This document shows positions 57,576 to 64,000 of a DNA stretch of 64,000 bases, piece by piece. The stretch spans positions 1 to 64,000 of the forward strand of contig CAVOGD010000002.1 in assembly GCA_963695155.1 (NCBI GenBank), given 5' to 3'. The notes below the pieces were generated by a model. The model did no database searches. It saw only the letters and a program-made list of their open reading frames with translations, and was not told the DNA's origin. Numbering within the stretch: position 1 is the stretch's first letter; every line of letters begins with the position of its first letter. The DNA comes from SG8-30 sp963695155. Lineage in GTDB: Bacteria; Pseudomonadota; Gammaproteobacteria; Steroidobacterales; Steroidobacteraceae. The position numbers and the translations under genes were made by a program.

Positions 57576-58811
57576 ATGGAAGTCTATCTGGTCGGCGGTG
57601 CGGTCCGGGACGAGTTGCTCGGCCTGCCGGTCACCGAGCGCGACTGGGTCGTGGTCGGCGCGACGCCGGAGGAGCTGGTGCGCGACGGTTTCCGCCCGGT
57701 CGGCCGCGACTTCCCGGTCTTCCTGCACCCCCGCACCCACGAGGAGTACGCCCTGGCGCGCACCGAGCGCAAGGTGGCGCGGGGTTACCGCGGCTTCGAG
57801 GTGCACTGCGCGCCGGACGTGACGCTCGAGGACGACCTGCAGCGCCGCGACCTCACGCTGAACGCGATGGCCCGCGCCGCGGACGGCCGGCTGGTGGACC
57901 CGCACGGCGGCCGGCAGGACATCGAGGCGCGGGTGCTGCGGCACGTCTCGCAGGCATTCGCCGAGGATCCGGTGCGCATCCTGCGGGTTGCGCGTTTCGC
58001 GGCGCGCTACGCGCCGCTGGGCTTCACCGTCGCGCCGCAGACGCTGGACCTCATGCGGTCCATGGTCGTCGCCGGCGAGGCCGACGCGCTGGTCGCGGAA
58101 CGCGTCTGGCAGGAAACGGCCACCGCGCTCGCCGAGCCGCGCCCCGACGTGTACCTGGAGGTGCTGCGCGCCTGCGGCGCGCTGGCGCGCGTCTTCCCCG
58201 AGCTCGACGCGCTGTGGGGCGTGCCGCAGCCGGCGCGCTGGCACCCGGAAGTGGACACCGGCACGCACATGCTCCTGGTCATGCGCGCCGCCGCGGCGCT
58301 CACCGACAGTCCGCGCATCCGCTTCGCGGCCCTGATGCACGACCTGGGCAAGGGCACGACGCCGCGTGCGCGCTGGCCCAGCCACATCGGCCACGAGGAT
58401 CGCGGCGCGCGCATGGTGGCGAAGCTGGCCGCGCGGCTGCGCGTTCCCAACGATTACCGCGACCTGGCCGAGCTGGCCGCGCGCTGGCACGGGCTGGCGC
58501 ACCGTGCCCTGGAACTGCGGCCCGAGACGGTGTTCAAGCTGCTGGAGCGCTGCGACGCGCTGCGCCGGCCGGAACGGTTCCGCGAGTTCCTGGTGGCCTG
58601 CGAGGCGGACGTGCGGGGCCGTGGCGGCTGGGCGGACCAGCCCTATCCGCAGGCGCAACGCCTGGGCGGCGCGCTGGATGCGGCACTGGCTGCGGATCTC
58701 GAGCCCGCCGAACGGCGCGGCCTGTCGGGTGAGGCGGTCGGCGCGGCGCTGCGGGCCAGGCGGCTCGCTGCGGTCACCGACTTCCTGCGCGGCCTCCCGA
58801 CCGGGGCCTGA
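57576..58811 (+). CDS. cca: CCA tRNA nucleotidyltransferase
   Basis: Cca adds or repairs the 3' CCA of tRNAs without a nucleic acid template. The 411-residue class II enzyme begins MEVYLVGGAVRDELLGLPV. It has the catalytic DxD-type ERDWVVVG, RRDLTLNAMARA (with NxxR-type flexible element) and EDPVRILRVARFAAR, then an HD domain at about residues 230-330 with ALMHDLGKG. This N-terminal nucleotidyltransferase plus HD layout is the gammaproteobacterial form. The stop is followed at once by repeat locus R5. TAACAT lies six bases before the ATG. Confidence 0.96.
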   Translation: MEVYLVGGAVRDELLGLPVTERDWVVVGATPEELVRDGFRPVGRDFPVFLHPRTHEEYALARTERKVARGYRGFEVHCAPDVTLEDDLQRRDLTLNAMARAADGRLVDPHGGRQDIEARVLRHVSQAFAEDPVRILRVARFAARYAPLGFTVAPQTLDLMRSMVVAGEADALVAERVWQETATALAEPRPDVYLEVLRACGALARVFPELDALWGVPQPARWHPEVDTGTHMLLVMRAAAALTDSPRIRFAALMHDLGKGTTPRARWPSHIGHEDRGARMVAKLAARLRVPNDYRDLAELAARWHGLAHRALELRPETVFKLLERCDALRRPERFREFLVACEADVRGRGGWADQPYPQAQRLGGALDAALAADLEPAERRGLSGEAVGAALRARRLAAVTDFLRGLPTGA

Positions 58812-58820
58812 CTCGCCTCT

Positions 58821-59276
58821 TTGGGGTCTGACCCCTCTCAGGGGTCTGGCCTCTTTGGGGTCTGACCCCTCTCATCGGGGGTCTGACCCCTCTCACGGAC
58901 CACTCACGACGGCACCGCTATCGCGAGCGCGCGGGATCCGGTCGGGTCCCCACGCTCGCTCCGAAGAAAGTCGCTCGCTTAGGGGACCACGACCACCTCG
59001 CGCGCTCGCCGGTGGTGCCGTGACCAACGCTCCGGAAGGGTCAGACCCCTGAGAGGGGTCAGACCCTGGGCGGGCAGGCGCAGGCGGCCCGGGGTCGGCG
59101 AGCGAATAAAGATCGACTGAGCGAGCGACCCCGGGCCGCTTGCGCCAACCACCCTTCTGGCTGCCGCAGACACGACCGGATCCCGCGCGCTCGCGGTGCT
59201 GTTTCGTCGCAGGTAGTCAGGAGGGGTCAGACCCCGAACGGGGTCAGACCCCGATCTCGGAAGGGTCAGACCCCAG
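58821..59276. repeat. Palindromic repeat locus R5, largest of the family
   Basis: This ~455 bp region between the convergent cca and uppP genes holds all modules. GGGGTCTGACCCC-type copies lie at 58823-58891. Module A in inverted orientation lies at about 58922-59010. Copies of the palindrome follow at 59037-59067, module C at about 59092-59144, and a fragment of module A (CCGGATCCCGCGCGCTCGCG) near 59176-59195. Three more palindromes lie at 59223-59274. Compared with R2 and R4, modules A and C point in opposite directions here. No open frame has protein-like composition. Confidence 0.92.
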
Positions 59277-59303
59277 CGTGCGCCAGCGCTGGCTGCTAGA
59301 GCG

Positions 59304-60101
59304 CTAGGCGAAGGTCATCACGATGACGCCCGCCAGCAGCAGGCGGTAGAGCGTGAACGGCAGCAGGCCGAAGCGCTCGATGAACTTCAGCAGCACGTGG
59401 ATGCAGGCGTAGCCCGTCACCGCCGACACCACCAGGCCCAGCGACAGCGCGGGCCAGTCGATGACGTCCCCCGAGGACAGGAGCTGCCCCAGCTCGTACA
59501 CGCCGGCCAGCGCGATGCCCGGCACGGCCAGCAGGAACGAGAAGCGCGCCGCGGCGGAACGCGTCATGCCGAGCGCCAGCCCCGCGGTGATCGTGATGCC
59601 CGAGCGCGACGTGCCGGGCATCAGCGACAGGGCCTGGGCAGAGCCGATGATGACGGCCTCGCGCCAGCCGACCGTGTACTCGTCGCGTTGCTGGCGGCCC
59701 AGCCGGTCCGCCACCCACATGAGCACGCCGAACAGCGACAGCGTGCCGGCCACGAACAGCGGGTTGCGCAGGTGCTGTTCGATCAGCCCGGCGAAGGCCA
59801 GCCCGGCGAGCCCGACCGGCAGCGTCGCCAGCACGATGCACCAGGCGAGGCGCGCGTCGGGGCTCAGCGGCTGCGACGGCCGCCAGCCCAACCCCTCGCG
59901 GATCATCGCCGCCAGCTGCCCGCGGAAGTAGGCGACGACGGCCAGCAGCGTGCCGACGTGGACCGCCACGTCGTAGGCCAGCCCCTGGTCGCCCCAGCCC
60001 AGGAAGTTCGGCACCAGGATCAGGTGTCCGGAACTGGAGATGGGCAGGAACTCGGACAGTCCCTGTACGAACGCGAGTATCGCCGCCTGCAACAAGTCCA
60101 A
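59304..60101 (-). CDS. uppP: Undecaprenyl-diphosphatase
   Basis: UppP (BacA) removes a phosphate from undecaprenyl pyrophosphate at the periplasmic face, recycling the carrier for wall synthesis. The 265-residue polytopic protein begins MDLLQAAILAFVQGLSEFLP. It has the active-site motifs SEFLPISSSGHL and LSMPGTSRSGITI and about eight membrane helices. The MITE-like element ends 12 bases upstream of ATG 60101, so any native promoter has been displaced or is inside the element. Confidence 0.96.
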   Translation of the reverse strand: MDLLQAAILAFVQGLSEFLPISSSGHLILVPNFLGWGDQGLAYDVAVHVGTLLAVVAYFRGQLAAMIREGLGWRPSQPLSPDARLAWCIVLATLPVGLAGLAFAGLIEQHLRNPLFVAGTLSLFGVLMWVADRLGRQQRDEYTVGWREAVIIGSAQALSLMPGTSRSGITITAGLALGMTRSAAARFSFLLAVPGIALAGVYELGQLLSSGDVIDWPALSLGLVVSAVTGYACIHVLLKFIERFGLLPFTLYRLLLAGVIVMTFA

Positions 60102-60113
60102 GTGCGTCTCCTA

Positions 60114-60378
60114 GGGCCTGTTAACACTTATGGCATCGCTGCGACCGCGGCTCCTACCGAGCGGGGCAAGGCGCGATGACCGATATGTACTGAATGTACA
60201 TGAGGGAAGAGCAACGAGGCCCCGCTCGGTAAGAGCCCGGTCCCGCAGGGTTGCGGCCCACATGGCTTCAGCCGGCGTTGCTCGCCGCTCATGTGGAATG
60301 ACCACACTTCGCACCTCGCGCCTTGGCTGAAGCCATGTGGACCTGCAACGCAGTGATGCCATAAGTATTAACAGGCCC
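60114..60378. mobile_element. 265 bp MITE-like element with ~30 bp inverted ends and TA duplication
   Basis: The left end reads GGGCCTGTTAACACTTATGG and continues to 60143. The right end (60349-60378) is its inverted copy with two differences in 30. TA dinucleotides flank both ends (60112-60113 and 60379-60380), consistent with TA target duplication as in IS630/Tc1 or IS5-group elements. Inside are further inverted repeats: CCGAGCGGGGC with GCCCCGCTCGG, and ACATGGCTTCAGCC with GGCTGAAGCCATGT. No transposase is encoded, so it would have to be mobilised in trans. The element lies between uppP and the MidA gene, and its edge supplies the MidA stop codon. Confidence 0.85.
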
Positions 60379-61559
60379 TAGAGAGTCGCGGTGAGGTCGC
60401 GGAACGTGAAGCCGACGGCCACGTCCGCCACGCCGCGCGTCAACAGCATGACCTTGCAGCGCTCGCCCATCTCTCCCGGCAGCATCAGTGTAGCCACCGC
60501 CTGTGAGAGCCGCGCCTGCGCGCCGCCGTCGAGGCCGTCGCCCGCCGCGGCCAGTTCCCGCTCCAGGCCCGTGGACAGCAGGAAATGAGCCTGCGTGGCG
60601 AAGCCCGCCACCGCCAGGCCCGCGTCGGCGGCCGCCTCGGCGACGGCGGTGAAGTCTACCCACGCCGTGATGTCCTGCAAGCCGGGCAGCGCCAGGACAT
60701 CCGCGACCTGGTGGTGCCGGCGGAACGCGGTCAGCGACCCGTGGCTGCGCGACGGATGGTAGTACTGCGCGCGCGGCAGGCCATAGTCGGCGAGCAGCAG
60801 GCCGCCGCATTCCAGGGCACGCGACAGTTCGGCGACCCACGGCCCGACCAGCAGCGACACCTCGCTCTCGTAACCCGCCGCCAGCGCGCCGCAGCGCGCG
60901 AGGCGGGTGGCCAGCACCGCGGCCACGTCCTGCGGCGCGGGCCGCGCCGCGAACGCGAACGAATCGCCCGCCGCGACCACGCCCAGCGACTCGAGCCCCC
61001 GCTCCTGCACGCGGAAGCGCTCCACCGGCAGCGCGTCCAGCACCTCGTTGGCCACGACGACGCCGCGCCACGCCGCCTGCGGCGGCCGGTCGATCCAGGT
61101 CACCTGCGTCGCCAGCGCCGGCGCCCGGGCCGCCAGCGTCGCGCGCTGCCGTTCGCGCAGGTCCGCGCTGACCTCGAGGATCAGGTAGCGGCGCGGCAGC
61201 GTGCCGCGCGCAGCCAGCGCCTCGAGCAGCCCCGCGGCCAGCGCACCGCTGCCGGCGCCCGCCTCGAGCACGTCGCCGCCGCCCACGGCGTCCAGCAGCC
61301 GCGCCACCTGCGCCGCCATGCAGCGCGCGAACAGCGGCGTGAGCTCGGGGGCCGTGACGTAGTCGCCGCCCGCACCGAGCTTGTGGCTGCCTGCGCTGTA
61401 GTAGCCGAGACCCGGCGCGTACAGCGCCAGCTGCATGAACCGCGGGAACGGCATCCAGCCGCCGGCCACGGCGAGTTCCTGCCGGATCAGCGCCGCCAGC
61501 CGCGCCGAGTGCGCGGCCTCGGCGGCGGACGGCGCCGGCGGCGGCAGCGCCGTCAACAT
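60378..61559 (-). CDS. Class I SAM-dependent methyltransferase, MidA/NDUFAF7 family
   Basis: This 393-residue protein belongs to the COG1565 methyltransferases, whose mitochondrial member NDUFAF7 methylates a complex I arginine. GGWMPFPRFMQLALYAPGLGYY near residue 33 is the family N-terminal signature. GGDYVTAPELTPLF, the SAM loop VLEAGAGSGALAAGLLEAL and VVVANEVLDALPVERF follow. The TAG stop at 60380-60378 spans the TA target duplication and the first base of the MITE, so the natural C terminus may have been changed. The substrate in bacteria is not established. Confidence 0.93.
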   Translation of the reverse strand: MLTALPPPAPSAAEAAHSARLAALIRQELAVAGGWMPFPRFMQLALYAPGLGYYSAGSHKLGAGGDYVTAPELTPLFARCMAAQVARLLDAVGGGDVLEAGAGSGALAAGLLEALAARGTLPRRYLILEVSADLRERQRATLAARAPALATQVTWIDRPPQAAWRGVVVANEVLDALPVERFRVQERGLESLGVVAAGDSFAFAARPAPQDVAAVLATRLARCGALAAGYESEVSLLVGPWVAELSRALECGGLLLADYGLPRAQYYHPSRSHGSLTAFRRHHQVADVLALPGLQDITAWVDFTAVAEAAADAGLAVAGFATQAHFLLSTGLERELAAAGDGLDGGAQARLSQAVATLMLPGEMGERCKVMLLTRGVADVAVGFTFRDLTATL

Positions 61560-61594
61560 GGCGGGCCGCCGCGGCTTTCAGGTATGTTTGTGCC

Positions 61595-62386
61595 ATGCAC
61601 GGCGATTCATCCGGCGAGGCAGTCGACCCGGGCCGCGCGGCGCCGCTGGCCGGCCAGGTCGCGCTGGTCACGGGCAGCGCGCGGCGCATCGGCGCCGCCA
61701 TCGTGCGCGAATTCCACGGCGCCGGCGCCCAGGTCGTCGTCCACTACCGGTCGTCCGCGGCGGATGCCGAGGCGCTGGTGCAGTCGCTGAACGCCCGGCG
61801 CGCCCGTTCCGCGCTGGGCGTGCAATGCGACCTGCTCGACCTCGCGGCGCTGCAGGGCCTCGTGGCGACCGTGGTCGGCGCCTTTGGCCGGCTCGACATC
61901 CTGGTCAACAACGCCTCCACGTTCTACGCAACGCCGGTCGGCGAGGTCACGGCGGCGCAGTGGGACGACCTGCTCGGCATCAACCTGCGCGCGCCCATGT
62001 TCCTGGCGCAGGCGGCGGCGGGACAGCTGAGGCAGAACGGCGGCCTGATCATCAACCTGCTGGACATCCACGCGCAGCGGCCGCTCAAGGGGCATCCCGC
62101 CTATTGCGCGGCCAAGGCCGGCCTCGCCATGCTGACGCGCTCGCTGGCGCGGGAGCTCGCGCCGGAAGTGCGCGTCAACGGCATCGCGCCGGGCCCGGTG
62201 CTGTGGCCCGAGGACGACCTCGATGCCGGTATCAAGGATCAGATCATCGCGCGCACGGCGCTCAAGCGCCGCGGCTCGCCGCGGGATGTCGCGCGCGCCG
62301 CGCTGTTCTTCGCGGCCGAGGCGCCCTACGTCACCGGGCAGATCCTGGCCGTGGATGGCGGCCGCAGCCTCGGCGGCGGGCTCTAG
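61595..62386 (+). CDS. Pteridine reductase (SDR family)
   Basis: This 263-residue SDR has the cofactor motif VALVTGSARRIGAAIVREF; the TGSARRIG arginines are typical of PTR1/FolM-like pteridine reductases that use NADPH. LVNNASTFYATPVGE, then the catalytic Y/K in HPAYCAAKAGLAML, and the C-terminal GQILAVDGGRSL are conserved. It should reduce dihydrobiopterin or dihydromonapterin and may bypass dihydrofolate reductase. It converges on folK and folB, supporting a folate-related role. TATGTT ends six bases before the ATG. Confidence 0.91.
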   Translation: MHGDSSGEAVDPGRAAPLAGQVALVTGSARRIGAAIVREFHGAGAQVVVHYRSSAADAEALVQSLNARRARSALGVQCDLLDLAALQGLVATVVGAFGRLDILVNNASTFYATPVGEVTAAQWDDLLGINLRAPMFLAQAAAGQLRQNGGLIINLLDIHAQRPLKGHPAYCAAKAGLAMLTRSLARELAPEVRVNGIAPGPVLWPEDDLDAGIKDQIIARTALKRRGSPRDVARAALFFAAEAPYVTGQILAVDGGRSLGGGL

Positions 62387-62394
62387 CGGGACGT

Positions 62395-62889
62395 TCAATC
62401 CTCGCCCTCGAGGCTGACGGCGCGCATCGCGTGCGCCCCGCCGGCGAAGGCCTGCCACAACCCGGCCATCGTGCGCCCGAGCGTCGGGTGAACGAGGCCG
62501 GGCGCGAGCTCGGCCAGCGGCCGCAGCATGTACGCGCGCCGCACCAGGTCCGGCCGCGGCAGCACGACGCCCGGAAACTCGCCGGCCACATCGCCGTACA
62601 GCAGTACATCGAGGTCCATGCTGCGCGGCGCCCAGCGCGGCGACTCGCGTTCCCGCCCGCACTGCGCCTCGATCTCGTGCAGCGCCTCGAGCAGCTCGGG
62701 CAACGGTCCCGCCGCAGGCAGCCGCAGCACGAGGTTGATGAAATCGTCGCCCGTGAAGCCCACCGCCGGGTTGGCATAGGCCTGCGAGACCTCGAGCTGC
62801 GGCCAGCGTTCGCGCAGCAGGCCGACGGCGCGGCGCAGGTGGGTGCGCGGCCGCACGTTGCTGCCGGCCGCGACGTAGGCGTCAGGCAT
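62395..62889 (-). CDS. folK: 2-amino-4-hydroxy-6-hydroxymethyldihydropteridine pyrophosphokinase
   Basis: FolK transfers pyrophosphate from ATP to 6-hydroxymethyl-dihydropterin in folate synthesis. The 164-residue protein begins MPDAYVAAGSNVRPRTHL and has the catalytic segments FINLVLRLP, CGRERESPRWAPRSMDLDVLLYGD (Arg/Asp ATP-Mg site) and LPRPDLVRRAYMLRPLAELAPG. It overlaps the 3' end of folB by eight bases. The RWAPRSMDLDVLL motif is diagnostic. Confidence 0.95.
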   Translation of the reverse strand: MPDAYVAAGSNVRPRTHLRRAVGLLRERWPQLEVSQAYANPAVGFTGDDFINLVLRLPAAGPLPELLEALHEIEAQCGRERESPRWAPRSMDLDVLLYGDVAGEFPGVVLPRPDLVRRAYMLRPLAELAPGLVHPTLGRTMAGLWQAFAGGAHAMRAVSLEGED

Positions 62890-63250
62890 CGTCGAGATCC
62901 GCGCGCGAGCGCTCGATCACGACGCCCACGTCGCGGGAGAAACGGATCGCCCCGGGCTTGTGCACGGTGAGTTTCAGCCAGTCCACCGGGAACTCGCGCA
63001 GGATCATGCGCGCGACCTGTTCCGCCAGCGTCTCCACCAGCTGGTAGCGGCTGTCCTGCACGAACGCCAGCACCCGCTTGGCGACCGCCTTGTAGTTGAG
63101 CGTGGCGGCGATCGTGTCGGTGCGCGCCGCGGCGCGGATGTCGGCCGACATCTCCAGGTCGATCGAGATCGTCTGCTTGACCTCGCGTTCCCAGTCGAAG
63201 ATGCCGATGACCGTCTCGGTGGTCAGCGCGGTGAGGAAGATCTTGTCCAT
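62882..63250 (-). CDS. folB: Dihydroneopterin aldolase
   Basis: FolB converts dihydroneopterin to 6-hydroxymethyl-dihydropterin, the step before FolK. The 122-residue protein has MDKIFLTALTTETVIGIFDWEREVKQ with the catalytic Glu/Tyr-type region, and LNYKAVAKRVLAFVQDSRYQLVETLAEQVA. LKLTVHKPGAIRFSRDVGVVIERS carries the catalytic lysine (HKPGA). It overlaps folK downstream, and its start lies four bases after the tsaD stop. Confidence 0.95.
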   Translation of the reverse strand: MDKIFLTALTTETVIGIFDWEREVKQTISIDLEMSADIRAAARTDTIAATLNYKAVAKRVLAFVQDSRYQLVETLAEQVARMILREFPVDWLKLTVHKPGAIRFSRDVGVVIERSRADLDDA

Positions 63251-63253
63251 GCG

Positions 63254-64000
63254 TCAGTCCCGTGCGGCCGCCGGCGCGGCGGGTGGGCGGGCGCCATGCG
63301 GCGGCCGCAGTTCGTCCAGGGGCCAGCGCGCGCGGGCGCGCGCGGCGGTGCCGGCGGTTTCGCCGGCCCGCAGCCTGCACCAGCCCGCGTAGGCGATCAT
63401 GGCGGCATTGTCGGTGCAGAACCCGGGGCGCGGATAGTGCACCCGCACGCCGCGTGCCGCCGCCGCCGCCGCCAGCCCTTCCCGCAGCCGGCGGTTCGCG
63501 CCCACGCCGCCGGCGATCACCAGGCGCTCGTGCCCCGTCGCGTCCAGGGCGCGCAGCGTCTTGCCGATGAGCGTGTCCACGACCGCCGCCTGGAAACCGC
63601 AGGCCAGGTCCGCGCGCGCCTGCGGATCCAGCGCCCGGTCGCGCACCGCCACGACCGCCGCCGTCTTGAGGCCGCTGAAGCTGAAGTCGAGCCCCGGGCG
63701 GTCCATCATCGGGCGCGGGAACTCGAACACGCCCGGCCTGCCGCCCTCGGCCAGCTCAGCCAGCGCCGCGCCGCCCGGGTAGCCCAGCCCGAGCAGCTTG
63801 GCGGTCTTGTCGAAGGCCTCGCCGGCCGCATCGTCCAGCGATTCGCCCAGGATGCGGTAATCGCCGAGGCCCGCCACCTCGACCAGCATGGTGTGCCCGC
63901 CGGAGACGAGGAGCGCCACGAACGGGAACGGCGGCGGGTCCGGCTCCAGCATGGGCGCCAGCAGGTGACCCTCGAGGTGGTGCACGCCGATGACCGGCAC
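63254..64000 (-). CDS. tsaD: tRNA N6-threonylcarbamoyladenosine synthase subunit TsaD, 5' end cut off
   Basis: The C-terminal ~248 residues of TsaD are present; the N terminus lies beyond the right edge. TsaD transfers threonylcarbamoyl to A37 of ANN-decoding tRNAs with TsaB and TsaE. The metal-site HHLEGHLLAP, the ATP-site SGGHTML, DDAAGEAFDK and GLGYPGG, LDFSFSGLKTA, GGVGANRRLRE and the final ligand region FCTDNAAMIA are all visible. The stop is three bases before the folB start. The Ala/Pro-rich tail (RPPHGARPPAAPAAARD) is longer than usual. Confidence 0.95.
   Translation of the reverse strand: MPVIGVHHLEGHLLAPMLEPDPPPFPFVALLVSGGHTMLVEVAGLGDYRILGESLDDAAGEAFDKTAKLLGLGYPGGAALAELAEGGRPGVFEFPRPMMDRPGLDFSFSGLKTAAVVAVRDRALDPQARADLACGFQAAVVDTLIGKTLRALDATGHERLVIAGGVGANRRLREGLAAAAAARGVRVHYPRPGFCTDNAAMIAYAGWCRLRAGETAGTAARARARWPLDELRPPHGARPPAAPAAARD

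Overview
The window is a very GC-rich (roughly 70% by eye), densely packed bacterial chromosome segment, with 66 genes called here. Several gene orders are typical of Gammaproteobacteria: hemC-hemD, ampD-ampE, pilG-pilH-pilI-pilJ-chpA, gshB-tonB-yqgE-ruvX-pyrB, pilT-pilU-yggS-yggT, nrdJa-nrdJb and folK-folB-tsaD. Xanthomonadales, Nevskiales or Steroidobacterales-like lineages would fit, but the genus cannot be read from the sequence. No phage, plasmid, CRISPR array, rRNA or convincing tRNA was found. Mobile DNA is limited to a dispersed palindromic repeat family (five loci) and one 265 bp MITE-like element.

Layout. 1-5258: start of an exported protein, heme genes hemC/hemD, an SDR epimerase, ubiD, and a glycine-rich RRM protein whose 3' end is frameshifted. 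5565-9286: a TetR-regulated ABC exporter operon (tetR-hlyD-ATPase-permease, every junction a 4-base overlap) with a palindromic operator. 9580-12203: a Crp/Fnr regulator, a periplasmic isoaspartyl peptidase and an inositol-phosphatase family enzyme. 12297-15863: a cobalamin riboswitch upstream of btuB and a cob(I)alamin adenosyltransferase gene, then convergent btuF downstream of ampD-ampE. 17437-21074: bioA, rsmE and an uncommon PIN-GNAT-PUA-like protein. 21087-30517: the complete Pil-Chp twitching chemosensory operon. 30753-35966: gshB, tonB-like, yqgE, ruvX, pyrB and a PyrK-like flavoprotein. 36209-39539: three tandem retraction ATPases (pilT, pilU and a third paralogue). 39673-49548: yggS, yggT, a DUF4426 lipoprotein, HU, hydrolases, FKBP, msrB, htpG, ppnN and an L,D-transpeptidase. 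49631-53057: a lipoprotein and the two-part B12-dependent ribonucleotide reductase nrdJa/nrdJb. 53553-64000: hsp20, a Deg protease, an NDUFA9-like protein, an aminopeptidase, cca, uppP, a MidA methyltransferase, pteridine reductase, folK, folB and partial tsaD.

How the genes work together. Two large themes are visible. One is type IV pilus twitching: PilT/PilU-type retraction motors plus the PilG/H/I/J-ChpA signalling array. The other is cobalamin use: riboswitch-controlled outer-membrane import, periplasmic capture by BtuF, adenosylation, and an adenosylcobalamin-dependent ribonucleotide reductase. Stress regulation is unusually legible. Sigma-32-type promoters precede hsp20 and htpG, a near-consensus sigma-E promoter precedes the Deg protease, and an NrdR-box-like palindrome lies just downstream of a consensus -35 promoter at nrdJa.

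Unusual structure. The dispersed element family is built from GGGGTCAGACCCC palindromes plus two longer palindromic modules. It always lies between genes, and twice provides a stop codon or protein tail. Several genes have a good -10 box only 6-7 bases before the ATG, which suggests leaderless transcripts.
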